Positions 8,602 through 16,919 of a stretch of DNA of 62,196 bases are shown here, piece after piece. Position 1 is the stretch's first letter; every line of letters begins with the position of its first letter. Source of the stretch: Candidatus Aenigmatarchaeota archaeon (GTDB lineage Archaea > Aenigmatarchaeota > Aenigmatarchaeia > CG10238-14). The stretch lies in the NCBI GenBank assembly GCA_030018415.1, contig JASEGC010000006.1, positions 1-62,196 of the forward strand. The letters run 5' to 3'. Position numbers and translations under genes: made by a program. Under the pieces are notes generated by a model. The model was not told the origin of the DNA. It worked only from the letters and a program-made list of their open reading frames with translations, and searched no databases.

Positions 8602-9243
8602 TCACTTCTTGAACTTTTCGGCCCATTTATCATGATCTTTAAACCATTCTTTTACTTCTTTTATTTCCTCATCAGTAAAATAGCCTTCAGCCTTTCCAAC
8701 TTTCAAGACCGAATCAAGATTACTCATGCTGTGCAGTTGAATGTTATTCTCCTTAAGAGTTTTTCTTGCTTCTTCGTATCCGTACTCGAAGATGACAAGG
8801 CAATGTTCCATGACTCCTCCATCGTTAATTATTCCGTTGAAGAAATTGAGCTTACTTCCGCCAGTCGTCATCATATCCTCGAACAAAAGGACTCTTTGTC
8901 CCCGATTCAATACACCTTCCGTTTGTTTTTGTTTCCCATATCCTTTAGGCTCCTTCCTCACGTAAATCATCGGCATGTTTAGCTTATCAGCAAGCCAAGC
9001 TGCGAGCGGGATTCCAGCAGTTTCCCCACCTGCTATCACATCTATATTATTCAATCCAACCTCTTTTTTGACGATATTAACAGCATTATTGATAATAATC
9101 TTTCTCTCTTTAGGAAAAGATATCAACCTTCTGCAATCAAGATAAATAGGACTCAGTATTCCTGAAACAAATTTAAACGGTTCTTTGATGTTCACAGAGA
9201 AAGCGTTTATCTTCAACAAAATCTTTGAAATTTCTTCGTTCAT
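8602..9243 (-). CDS. pyrE: Orotate phosphoribosyltransferase
   Basis: Adds orotate to PRPP, giving OMP. The 213-aa type I phosphoribosyltransferase shows IDVIAGGETAGIPLAAWLA, YVRKEPKGYGK and the PRPP-binding VLLFEDMMTTGGS. Length is normal for the family. It lies directly upstream of pyrF and downstream of pyrC, all on the minus strand. Confidence 0.93.
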   Translation of the reverse strand: MNEEISKILLKINAFSVNIKEPFKFVSGILSPIYLDCRRLISFPKERKIIINNAVNIVKKEVGLNNIDVIAGGETAGIPLAAWLADKLNMPMIYVRKEPKGYGKQKQTEGVLNRGQRVLLFEDMMTTGGSKLNFFNGIINDGGVMEHCLVIFEYGYEEARKTLKENNIQLHSMSNLDSVLKVGKAEGYFTDEEIKEVKEWFKDHDKWAEKFKK

Positions 9244-9297
9244 TCATATCCCTTCATTTTTATCCTTTTTTGAATTTTTGATTTAAATATTAATGTG

Positions 9298-10569
9298 TCA
9301 TTCAAAGACAACATTACCATTAACTATAGTTGCAACAGGCATTCCTTTTCCTTTCCATCCATCATAAGGACTCCATCCACACTTTGTCAACAGATCATCG
9401 TTCGATATCTTCCATTCTTTCTTCAAGTCGATTATAGTCAAGTTGGCATTCTTCCCGACTTCAATACCGTAATCAATCAAACCAAACCTCTTTACAGGGG
9501 TTTTATGCATTAACTTGACTAATCTTTCAAGTCCGATCATTCTTCTATTCACAGCGTTCAACATCAGTTGTAAAGTAGTTTCAACACCAGGAACTCCAGC
9601 AGGTGCTAACCATATGTCTTGCAATTTTTCTTCCATCGTGTGTGGGGCATGGTCTGATGCAAGAATGTCTATTGTGCCATTAGAAATTCCTTTCCATAGA
9701 GCGAGTTGATCTTCTTTTGTTCTCGGAGGTGGGTTAATCTTGGCTAATGTTCCTATTTTTTTCAGATCATCTTGAGTCATGAAAAGATAATGTGGACACG
9801 TTTCACAAGTAATGTCAATATCTTTTTTACTTTTTTTAATCAAGTCTAATCCCTTTTTTGAGCTCACATGACATACATGAAGTTTGACTTTGGTCTGTCT
9901 AGCCATTTTAATCGCATCTTTTATCGCTATTACTTCTGACTCAATTGGCCTAGCAAGAGCATATTCAAAAGGATCAGAACTCTTCCTGTGTATTCTTAAA
10001 TAACGTTCATTCATCGCTTGATTTTCAGCATGAACACAGATAACTTTGTTAGTCTTTGAAATGTTGGAAAAGGCTTTCATGAGCAAAGCATTATCATCTA
10101 ATTTTAACCCACCTGTTGATTCGCTCATGTATATCTTGAAAGCATCACAATGATTGGCTATATCTTTTATGGAATCTATGTTTCCTTCCACAACTCCAGC
10201 ATAGAGTCCAAAGTTAACGACAGATTTTTTAGCAAGTTCTTTCTTCTCGATTAGATTCCTTACAGTAGTCGTTGGTGGGTCTGTGTTCGGCATATCCATG
10301 ACATGGGTTATACCACCGTGAGCTGCAGCTTTAGACCCTGTTGACCAGTTCTCTTTCCATGTGAAGCCAGGTTCTCTGAAGTGTACATGAACGTCTATCA
10401 GTCCAGGGAGGACAATCCTACCTTTACAATTCATCTTCTCATCGGATCTTGGGAGTCTGACATCCTTAGAAATAGAGACTATCTTTCCTTCATCGACGGC
10501 CAGCCCAAAAGCTAATGTTTTCTCTCTGTACCATAGTTTGCAGTTCTTTATAATTAGGTCTACTGTCAT
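9298..10569 (-). CDS. pyrC: Dihydroorotase (class I)
   Basis: Cyclises carbamoyl aspartate to dihydroorotate. The 423-aa amidohydrolase has the metal-binding DVHVHFREPG (about 60-69), a metal lysine region in CDAFKIYMSES, CHVSS, and the catalytic DHAPHT near 305. Length and motifs are typical. The gene stops 55 bp before pyrE begins and is probably cotranscribed with pyrE, pyrF and prs. Confidence 0.94.
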   Translation of the reverse strand: MTVDLIIKNCKLWYREKTLAFGLAVDEGKIVSISKDVRLPRSDEKMNCKGRIVLPGLIDVHVHFREPGFTWKENWSTGSKAAAHGGITHVMDMPNTDPPTTTVRNLIEKKELAKKSVVNFGLYAGVVEGNIDSIKDIANHCDAFKIYMSESTGGLKLDDNALLMKAFSNISKTNKVICVHAENQAMNERYLRIHRKSSDPFEYALARPIESEVIAIKDAIKMARQTKVKLHVCHVSSKKGLDLIKKSKKDIDITCETCPHYLFMTQDDLKKIGTLAKINPPPRTKEDQLALWKGISNGTIDILASDHAPHTMEEKLQDIWLAPAGVPGVETTLQLMLNAVNRRMIGLERLVKLMHKTPVKRFGLIDYGIEVGKNANLTIIDLKKEWKISNDDLLTKCGWSPYDGWKGKGMPVATIVNGNVVFE

Positions 10570-10598
10570 CTATGGATATTTGTGTATTCGCTCTTAAA

Positions 10599-10853
10599 TT
10601 ATGTTTCGATCGTGTCAATACCTAATACCCTCAATGTTCTGAATATTTCAGGGCTTTTTATTCCCGAACTCAAGGCTATCTTGGTAAGTTCTTTGGTTTC
10701 TCTGATGATAGCCAAACGACCAAACAAAGAAGAAGCCTCATCATTCCTGAAGGTAGTAGATAATAATAACCTATTATTTTTTATTGCTTGGATTAATTGT
10801 TCACGTGTGTATTCTCCATACGAAGTTACAATCAGATTCTCAGACGATTTCAA
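10599..10853 (-). CDS. Small conserved-looking hypothetical protein
   Basis: An 84-aa soluble, charged protein that I do not recognise. The TTG start is supported by an upstream GAGGTGG Shine-Dalgarno at suitable distance. It follows the 61-aa zinc-finger-like ORF by 22 bp, suggesting a two-gene unit between pyrC and the divergent cytidylate kinase. No membrane segment or Cys motif is visible. Confidence 0.55.
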   Translation of the reverse strand: MKSSENLIVTSYGEYTREQLIQAIKNNRLLLSTTFRNDEASSLFGRLAIIRETKELTKIALSSGIKSPEIFRTLRVLGIDTIET

Positions 10854-10875
10854 TCACTCCACCTCATTTTATTCA

Positions 10876-11061
10876 TCAAGCCAATATAACCTGGGATATA
10901 ACTTCTTTTGGATTCCAACAAACATGCATGTTCCTTTCTATCTCTTCCCTTCTAACTACTTGTTTACATTTCGGGCATATCGTGAATTCTGTACCTTCCC
11001 ATCCAGATTCTGATTGTACGGTATTAACCCTAATTCTTATCCCCTCCCTTGTGTATAACAC
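10876..11061 (-). CDS. Small zinc-finger-like protein
   Basis: A 61-aa ORF with a GTG start. Residues about 29-48 hold CPKC followed by HVC, a CxxC...HxC arrangement typical of small zinc-binding domains. It is upstream of and in line with the 84-aa ORF. The 196-bp AT-rich region above it is shared with the divergent cmk gene and probably holds both promoters. Function unknown; DNA or RNA binding is a guess from the motif. Confidence 0.5.
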   Translation of the reverse strand: MLYTREGIRIRVNTVQSESGWEGTEFTICPKCKQVVRREEIERNMHVCWNPKEVISQVILA

Positions 11062-11257
11062 TGTTATTGGTTAAATAATTTTTTCTGATATCACCGAAAT
11101 TTTTATTATTTTATTTATATTTTTTTCTAAATATCCGAAATATTTTCGTATATATACAAATATACCAAAAAAGCATATATAATGCAAAAAAACAAGAAAA
11201 AGGGTATGCGTTAAGTGAAAGTTAACAGTTTTTTTAATATGAAACAATATTGATATT

Positions 11258-11869
11258 ATGAGTAAAACTTACATAAAATTCCTAGAACCTTATGAAAAAG
11301 AATTGTCCAAAAAAATCAAGAAGAAAGGTTTGACGATAACTGTTTCTGGAAAATCAGGTTCAGGAAAATCTTTAGGTGCGGAGTCAATAGCCAAAGCTTT
11401 AAAGTTGAAATATGTGAGCATAGGAGAAATCCTAAGGAAGATTGCTAAAGAAAAAGGAATGAGCTTAGTTAAAATGAGCCAAATAAGAAAACCTGAAATC
11501 GATCATGAGATGGATAAACAAAGTCTGAAATTAGCCATGGAAGGAAACGTTGTCCTTGACGGAAGGTTAACAGGTTGGGTTGCAGGAGATTGGGCTGATG
11601 TGAAAATATACTATGTTTGTTCTTTGGAAACAAAAGCTAAGCGCGTTGCAAGAAGAGATAAGATCTCAGCTGAAGAAGCAAAGAAAAGGATAGTAAAAAG
11701 AGATGAAGAGGATCACAAGAAATACCGTCAACTGTACGGAATAAATTCTTATGACGAGTCAATATACAATGTTATCATCAACAACGAGAAATTAACAAAA
11801 GAAGAGGCGAAGGTAATTCCTGTAAAATTAGTAAAAGAATTTTTAGAGAAAAAGAGACATTCTTCATAA
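11258..11869 (+). CDS. cmk: Cytidylate kinase (archaeal type)
   Basis: Phosphorylates CMP/dCMP, linking the pyrimidine genes around it to the nucleotide pool. The 203-aa P-loop kinase shows GKSGSGKS (about 32-39), DGRLTGWVA in the NMP-binding part, and a lid RRDKISAEEAKKRI with paired arginines later. Archaeal Cmk is usually 175-200 aa; the N-terminal 25 residues are a slightly long leader. Confidence 0.88.
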   Translation: MSKTYIKFLEPYEKELSKKIKKKGLTITVSGKSGSGKSLGAESIAKALKLKYVSIGEILRKIAKEKGMSLVKMSQIRKPEIDHEMDKQSLKLAMEGNVVLDGRLTGWVAGDWADVKIYYVCSLETKAKRVARRDKISAEEAKKRIVKRDEEDHKKYRQLYGINSYDESIYNVIINNEKLTKEEAKVIPVKLVKEFLEKKRHSS

Positions 11870-11878
11870 CAAGCATTT

Positions 11879-12352
11879 TCATAATAATTTCCTAGCCGCT
11901 CTTAAGTATAGGTCATTAGGATATTGCTTCACACTCTCTTGGATGAGAAATCTAAAGTTTCGCTCAAAATCATAAGAAGGTTCTAAAACATACTTCCACC
12001 CTCCCGATATTTTTTTCAACGTTAACAATTTGTACTTATTGCTCAATCTTTCGAGTTTCAACGGATCAATACCCTCTCCGCTGACGTCTACCATCCTATT
12101 TTTATCCATTCCTTCAAGAGCATCTGTCAAATTATCCCAATAGAGGAGAAGGGAAAACGTTCTGAGCATTATTTCCCTGTCGCTCAATGGCTTATTTCCT
12201 TTTTCTGGATCATACTTGTTGAAAAAATCTGAACAATTTTTTTCGAGAATCTCAGATATTTTTTCGAGTTCATCCTTAGGTATTTTATATCGGATATTGA
12301 GTAAGATCCCAAAATCTTGTTCAGCCGATCGATTTAACAGGAATATCCCCAT
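11879..12352 (-). CDS. Hypothetical protein, 157 aa
   Basis: I do not recognise this protein. It is soluble, rich in charged residues and predicted mostly helical, with no Cys motif, signal or transmembrane segment. It is convergent with cmk, with a 9-bp gap. Codon use looks like the neighbouring genes, so it is likely real. Confidence 0.55.
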   Translation of the reverse strand: MGIFLLNRSAEQDFGILLNIRYKIPKDELEKISEILEKNCSDFFNKYDPEKGNKPLSDREIMLRTFSLLLYWDNLTDALEGMDKNRMVDVSGEGIDPLKLERLSNKYKLLTLKKISGGWKYVLEPSYDFERNFRFLIQESVKQYPNDLYLRAARKLL

Positions 12353-12458
12353 GTGTTTGGTTCTCGTAAAAATATAAATAGATTTCTGTTCTAAACCGGT
12401 GGTGTCATAAGAAATTCACTATGTTTTAAACGCTTAAGAAAAAGATAAAAATCTTTAC

Positions 12459-12671
12459 GTGTTCTCTGGAATAATGTTTCTGGACGCAATAAAAGCAAAT
12501 TTGGAAAATATGTCTAAAGCATCATACTCTGGTGGCATTCTGTGTCAAAACACGATCAGCTGCGATTCTTTCCAAGCAATCTGTGCATGGGTAGTCCTTT
12601 CTGGTAATTATAACTATGTTTTATGTTTTGGTGGCGAACAGAAATATTCAGGATCTGTAGTGTGTAGATAA
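12459..12671 (+). CDS. Small Cys-containing hypothetical protein
   Basis: A 70-aa ORF with a GTG start, or 65 aa from the internal ATG at 12474. It has five Cys distributed over the C-terminal 45 residues, with no signal peptide. A GATAAAAA stretch about 20 bp upstream could be a TATA element. It is convergent with the presenilin-like gene. Only moderately supported; it could be a non-coding stretch. Confidence 0.3.
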   Translation: MFSGIMFLDAIKANLENMSKASYSGGILCQNTISCDSFQAICAWVVLSGNYNYVLCFGGEQKYSGSVVCR

Positions 12672-12685
12672 ACCTTGTAAAATCC

Positions 12686-13558
12686 TTAAATCAGTAAGAT
12701 GACCACATAGGAGATCAAACAGCCTGCTGTGATAAAAGGCATTGCCGGATAAAACTTCCCTTCCCTTCCTTTGAAGAGTAAGAACAACAGAGTTAAAGTT
12801 ACGAATACAGGAATGATCAGAGTCTTCAAGAATGCGATTTCTTTCGTCAGTTGAACAGATTTTACTAGTCCTTCCATAACCACTCCAGAAAAAATTAAAG
12901 GAAAAGCAACATCTCCACCACCTATAATAGCATCTACCACTTGTTTTTTCCTCCCTCTTTTGATTTTCTTAAAAGGAATCAAGATTCCGGCAAAAACCCT
13001 GCTCTTCATCTGGAATTTCGCCATCTTCACCATATGCTTACTCTTAAAAACAGCGTAAATATCGTACAAAGATATTACAAGAAGCAAAATTATAACCCAT
13101 AAAACATCGAACAAGGGAACGAGTAGAATAGCAATGCCAGCGTACATCAATATTTCTGTGATGTTATGAACGATTATATTTGGTCTCAAAACTTTTACTA
13201 AGGCAAGGATGAAAGCTAGAGTAAAGGCTAATAAAGGATTTAATAAAGTTCCTAAAGCCAAAGAAACAGCAAAGAAAATTGAAGTAAAGAATAGTAATTT
13301 CCACCAATTTATTTTTTTGAGCCAAACGATGAGTAATACTAAACCAGTAGAAATGCTTATTCCACTTATAATCCATACGAAAGTTTCCCAACCGTATAAA
13401 CTTGGTCTGGGTCCAAGCACAGTTTCGCTGTGCAGTACTTCCCTTTTCCCCTCTATAACTTCTACTTTCATGTCCTTGTAAATTAGGCCGAGTCCAACGA
13501 TTTGAGATATTAAAAATAAAGACATTAAGATGATTACAGTCTTCAAATCATACTTCAT
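12686..13558 (-). CDS. Presenilin/signal-peptide-peptidase-like aspartyl protease (A22 family)
   Basis: A 290-aa polytopic membrane protein with about nine hydrophobic segments. The two diagnostic motifs of intramembrane aspartyl proteases are present: YD within a membrane helix (residues 165-166) and GxGD as GGGD (213-216). By family knowledge it would cleave membrane-embedded peptides, such as signal-peptide remnants. It is transcribed alone on the minus strand; the region above it holds a structured repeat-bearing spacer. Confidence 0.85.
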   Translation of the reverse strand: MKYDLKTVIILMSLFLISQIVGLGLIYKDMKVEVIEGKREVLHSETVLGPRPSLYGWETFVWIISGISISTGLVLLIVWLKKINWWKLLFFTSIFFAVSLALGTLLNPLLAFTLAFILALVKVLRPNIIVHNITEILMYAGIAILLVPLFDVLWVIILLLVISLYDIYAVFKSKHMVKMAKFQMKSRVFAGILIPFKKIKRGRKKQVVDAIIGGGDVAFPLIFSGVVMEGLVKSVQLTKEIAFLKTLIIPVFVTLTLLFLLFKGREGKFYPAMPFITAGCLISYVVILLI

Positions 13559-13830
13559 ACTTTTTTTAGAGGGAATGAATTTAATAAAACTTTCTAACAG
13601 AACCTTTTATGCCAAATTAATAATAATGAAGTTTATGGTAATTTGTCGAAGACCGAGCGAAACGTATAAAAAGGTTAGATGCGTCAAATTTAGCGAAGTG
13701 TCAAGAATTTGACCGAGCACGAAGTGCGAAGAGTTGGTCGAGGGGTTCGTTTTGACTGAGTTTACACAGTTGAAATGAACGTGAGAAAAAAATTTGCGAG
13801 CGCGAGAAAAAAATTCAAAAACAATTCAGT
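13559..13830. other. Intergenic region with RNA-like hairpins
   Basis: No protein is evident. The segment 13640-13800 is more G+C-rich than the neighbourhood. It can form an 8-bp perfect stem (GTCAAATT at 13683-13690 with AATTTGAC at 13706-13713) and a GCAC-GAA-GTGC triloop hairpin near 13717-13727. A TATA-like GTATAAAA lies near 13664. It may encode a small RNA. Its distal end contains a dispersed 33-bp repeat. Confidence 0.4.
13768..13800 (+). repeat. 33-bp dispersed repeat, copy 1
   Basis: Contains AACGTGAGAAAAAAATTTGC. The reverse complement at 48243-48275 matches over 33 bp with a single mismatch, in another intergenic region 34 kb away. Such identity outside genes is unlikely by chance. 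Confidence 0.75.
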
Positions 13831-14601
13831 TTAAAAATAAACTTTTTTTCCACTTTTATCTCTCTCAAAAACTCCAAACTCAGTCAACTTACTCAACTGT
13901 TTGGAATTAAATACAGGTCCATCCTTACATATTCTTATATCATCGATACAACATTGTCCACACAACCCAAACCCACATTTCATGTATCTTTCTAAAGAAG
14001 CTTGACATTCCGTGTTATAATTCTCACAAATATCAAAAACTTTTTTCATCATTATTTCAGGTCCACAAGTGTAAACACAATCAAACTTCTCTTTCTCCAG
14101 CAAATCTTTTAACGAATCAGTAGGAAATCCCTTTATCCCAGAAGAACCATCATCGGTCACTACAATTATTCTAAAGCAATACTTCTTCAATCTTTTAACG
14201 AAGAATAAATCATCTTTAGTATTGGCTCCGACGATTGCAGTAATGTCTACTTTCTTGAATTTTTCAGCTAAAAAAGCTAAAGGAATAATTCCACGACCTC
14301 CTGCAACTAGACAAATCTCCTTGCCTTTAAGTTTGAAACCGTTTCCATAAGGTCCTCTTATTCCAAGCTTATCTCCCTTCTTCATCTTCAATAATTGAGT
14401 TGTAAACGAACCAACTCTACCAACAGTTATACCCAAAGGATTTTCAAAAGATACAGCAAAAGGTTTCTCATCTATTCCAGGAATCCAAACCATCAAGAAC
14501 TGTCCTGGTTCAGCCTCTATTTTTTTGTTAAAGAAGAACGTCTTCGTTTTATAATTCTCTTTGATTACGGATTTTATCTCTAATACTTCTGGGATTTCCA
14601 T
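13831..14601 (-). CDS. pyrK: Dihydroorotate dehydrogenase electron-transfer subunit
   Basis: The FAD/2Fe-2S partner of class 1B dihydroorotate dehydrogenase; it passes electrons to NAD. The 256-aa protein has a flavin-binding barrel, a nucleotide-binding motif near VAGGRGIIPLAFLAE, and a C-terminal Cys cluster (KCGFGLCGQCC...C) for the iron-sulfur centre. It is adjacent to pyrD (stop and start abut), confirming the 1B complex. It is the last gene of the car-pyr operon. Confidence 0.92.
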   Translation of the reverse strand: MEIPEVLEIKSVIKENYKTKTFFFNKKIEAEPGQFLMVWIPGIDEKPFAVSFENPLGITVGRVGSFTTQLLKMKKGDKLGIRGPYGNGFKLKGKEICLVAGGRGIIPLAFLAEKFKKVDITAIVGANTKDDLFFVKRLKKYCFRIIVVTDDGSSGIKGFPTDSLKDLLEKEKFDCVYTCGPEIMMKKVFDICENYNTECQASLERYMKCGFGLCGQCCIDDIRICKDGPVFNSKQLSKLTEFGVFERDKSGKKVYF

Positions 14602-15525
14602 CTAATCACGATGAGCCAACCCAATGATTTTCTTAACATTGGAATAACCATGTGATTCCAGGAATTCCTCAATTTCATCACAAACTTCCTTAAAGATGTT
14701 CATCCCACGGTAATAAACGCCAGTACCAATTCCAACAGCAGAGGCACCAGCCATCATCATCTCTACCGCATCCTTTCCCGTAATTATCCCACCAACTCCT
14801 ATTATCGGTATCTTAACTGCTTTGTATATATCGTAAACACATCTCATTGCTATAGGCTTCAGTGCAGGTCCACTCAACCCTCCAACTTTAAAACCTAAAA
14901 TTGGTTTTGCAGTCTCAACATCAATTACCATTCCAGGTCCTAATGTGTTGACAGCAGTAATTGCATCAGCTCCTGCTTTTTCAGCAGCTTTAGCTACTTC
15001 ACCTAAGTTCATGACATTAGGAGATAGTTTGACGAATAAAGGTAACTTAGTCTTCTTTCGAACAGCCGATGTTATCTCTTTCGTTGCTTCTGGAGTTCCA
15101 TGACCCCCTAACAATCCATAGCCAGGTGTGTGAGGACAGGATAAAACTATTTCTATTGCCTTGAAACCTATTTCTTTAATATTTTCGGCTAAATAAGCAA
15201 ACTCTTCTGCATCTTCACCAACCAAGCTTCCGATAACAGGAATAGGAAAATCACTTAAATCTTCAAATTCTTTTTTCGCAGCTTTCAAGCCAGGATTAGA
15301 ATAACCAACAGCATTGAGGAAGGTTTCTTTTGTTGATTGAATGAATATTGGGTTGTTGTGCCCCCCTCGAGGTTTGACTGTTATTGATTTCGTCGTCACT
15401 GCTCCTGCACCAGACTTAGCCACTCTCTCCAAAATCTTCTTTGAAATTCCTAAAATTCCTGATGCTAGTATCGTTGGATTCCTCAGTCTTAACCCTGCCA
15501 GTTCAACATCCAATTTTATTGACAT
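14602..15525 (-). CDS. pyrD: Dihydroorotate dehydrogenase, catalytic subunit (class 1B)
   Basis: Oxidises dihydroorotate to orotate with FMN. The 307-aa TIM barrel shows the catalytic Cys in VLSCPHTPGYG (class 1 enzymes use Cys as base), LFVKLSPN, AVNTLG, and the FMN phosphate loop GVGGIITG...GASAVGIGTG. Typical length is about 300-310 aa. It lies between pyrI and pyrK. Confidence 0.94.
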   Translation of the reverse strand: MSIKLDVELAGLRLRNPTILASGILGISKKILERVAKSGAGAVTTKSITVKPRGGHNNPIFIQSTKETFLNAVGYSNPGLKAAKKEFEDLSDFPIPVIGSLVGEDAEEFAYLAENIKEIGFKAIEIVLSCPHTPGYGLLGGHGTPEATKEITSAVRKKTKLPLFVKLSPNVMNLGEVAKAAEKAGADAITAVNTLGPGMVIDVETAKPILGFKVGGLSGPALKPIAMRCVYDIYKAVKIPIIGVGGIITGKDAVEMMMAGASAVGIGTGVYYRGMNIFKEVCDEIEEFLESHGYSNVKKIIGLAHRD

Positions 15526-15536
15526 AACTCATACTT

Positions 15537-15989
15537 CTATAAAACATCTTTTAGATCGAACAATCTTTCGCAGTAATTGCATCTCAGTCTCACAGGCTCT
15601 TTCTCCTCGATGATAAAATTTGGTTTTATCGGTTCATTGCTGTTTGTTATACATTTGGGATTCGGACACTTCAATATTCCTTCTAACATGTCTGGTATCT
15701 CAATCCTGCTTTTCCTCACTACTTTAAAGTCTTTTATCACGTTCCATGTAGCATTGGGAGCTATTAAGGCGATCTTGTCAACTTCCTCTTTCTTCAAAGT
15801 TTTATTCTCAATCTTCACGATATCTTTTCTTCCAATCTTTTCACTCGGCACATTCATCAATAATGCTGTCGTGTTCGAAAAACCATCACCGATTCCAAGA
15901 ATATCCAGGACTTTCTTTCCCAACCCAGCCTTAATGTGATCGATGACTGTTCCATCCTTAATCTTCTTGACTTTCAACTCTTCTTTCAT
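15537..15989 (-). CDS. pyrI: Aspartate carbamoyltransferase regulatory chain
   Basis: The 150-aa allosteric subunit of ATCase, which binds nucleotides. The N-terminal part has the DGTVIDHIKAG start typical of PyrI. The C-terminal part carries the zinc site CPNPKC...CNYC that contacts PyrB. It directly follows pyrB. A second, degraded pyrI-like copy lies at 54.1 kb. Confidence 0.93.
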   Translation of the reverse strand: MKEELKVKKIKDGTVIDHIKAGLGKKVLDILGIGDGFSNTTALLMNVPSEKIGRKDIVKIENKTLKKEEVDKIALIAPNATWNVIKDFKVVRKSRIEIPDMLEGILKCPNPKCITNSNEPIKPNFIIEEKEPVRLRCNYCERLFDLKDVL

Positions 15990-16919
15990 TCACATCACCC
16001 CACTAATCAAAGCAAGCAAAGCCATCCTCACTGGCACACCATAGAATGTCTGATCAAAATACTTTGCGCACTTCATTTCATCGACTCTTGGATCAATCTC
16101 TGTCACTTTTGGTAACGGATGTAATATTGCAACTTCATCTTTACATTGACTCAACACCTCTGGAGTTATTCTGAATGCTTTCTGCATCTTCTCGGCCTCA
16201 TACTTATCTTCAAACCTCTCTTTCTGAATCCTGCATATGTAGATCACGTCTGCCTTCCTCAGTCCAGCATCTATATCATTCGTTTGAAATGGTTTCTTGC
16301 CGTAATTGTTCTCGATCTCACTCAAAATATCTGAAGTCATCTCTAGTCCTCTCGGAGAAATTAACGTTAAATCTGCATCGAACATTGCTAGCGCACAAGC
16401 CAAGGATCTCATAGTTCTTGCATACTTTAGGTCGCCTAGAAGTGCAATATTCAACCCTTTGATTCTGCCCTTCACTTTTTTGATCGTGTATAAGTCGAGT
16501 AAAGTTTGTGTAGGATGCTGATTCGCTCCATCTCCTGCATTAATGACTGGCTTACTCGAAACTTCTGCTGCCAGTCTTGCTGACCCTTCCAAAGGATGCC
16601 TTATCACGATGATATCGCAGTATCTCTCGACAGTTCTTATCGTGTCTGTTAGGTTTTCTCCTTTCGCGATTGAGGTTACACTCGTTCCCGAGAAACCCAT
16701 TACTTGCCCGCCCAACCTCTGCATGGCAGCTGTAAAAGATAACCTAGTTCTTGTTGAAGGTTCGAAGAATAATGTTCCTAGAATTTTTCCTTCCATTAGT
16801 TTAAGAACTTTTTCTCCTCTGGCATACGATTCCATCTTTTCTGCTGAGTCTAAAATAAGTTCGACCTCATCTTTTTTCAGATCCCTTATAGAGATTATAT
16901 CCCTTCCTTTAAGACTCAT
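15990..16919 (-). CDS. pyrB: Aspartate carbamoyltransferase catalytic chain
   Basis: Condenses carbamoyl phosphate with aspartate. The protein of about 309 aa has the carbamoyl-phosphate motif FEPSTRTRLSF, NAGDGANQHPTQTLLD, and HPLPKVTEID. The ATG at 16917-16919 overlaps the carB stop (TGATG) and is preceded by GGAGGGG inside carB. That ATG is preferred to a GTG one codon upstream. Confidence 0.95.
   Translation of the reverse strand: MSLKGRDIISIRDLKKDEVELILDSAEKMESYARGEKVLKLMEGKILGTLFFEPSTRTRLSFTAAMQRLGGQVMGFSGTSVTSIAKGENLTDTIRTVERYCDIIVIRHPLEGSARLAAEVSSKPVINAGDGANQHPTQTLLDLYTIKKVKGRIKGLNIALLGDLKYARTMRSLACALAMFDADLTLISPRGLEMTSDILSEIENNYGKKPFQTNDIDAGLRKADVIYICRIQKERFEDKYEAEKMQKAFRITPEVLSQCKDEVAILHPLPKVTEIDPRVDEMKCAKYFDQTFYGVPVRMALLALISGVM

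Noticed and set aside
7893-8633. Longer pyrF frame overlapping pyrE by 32 bp
   Set aside because: The ATG at 8597 follows the pyrE stop directly and gives the usual N-terminus.
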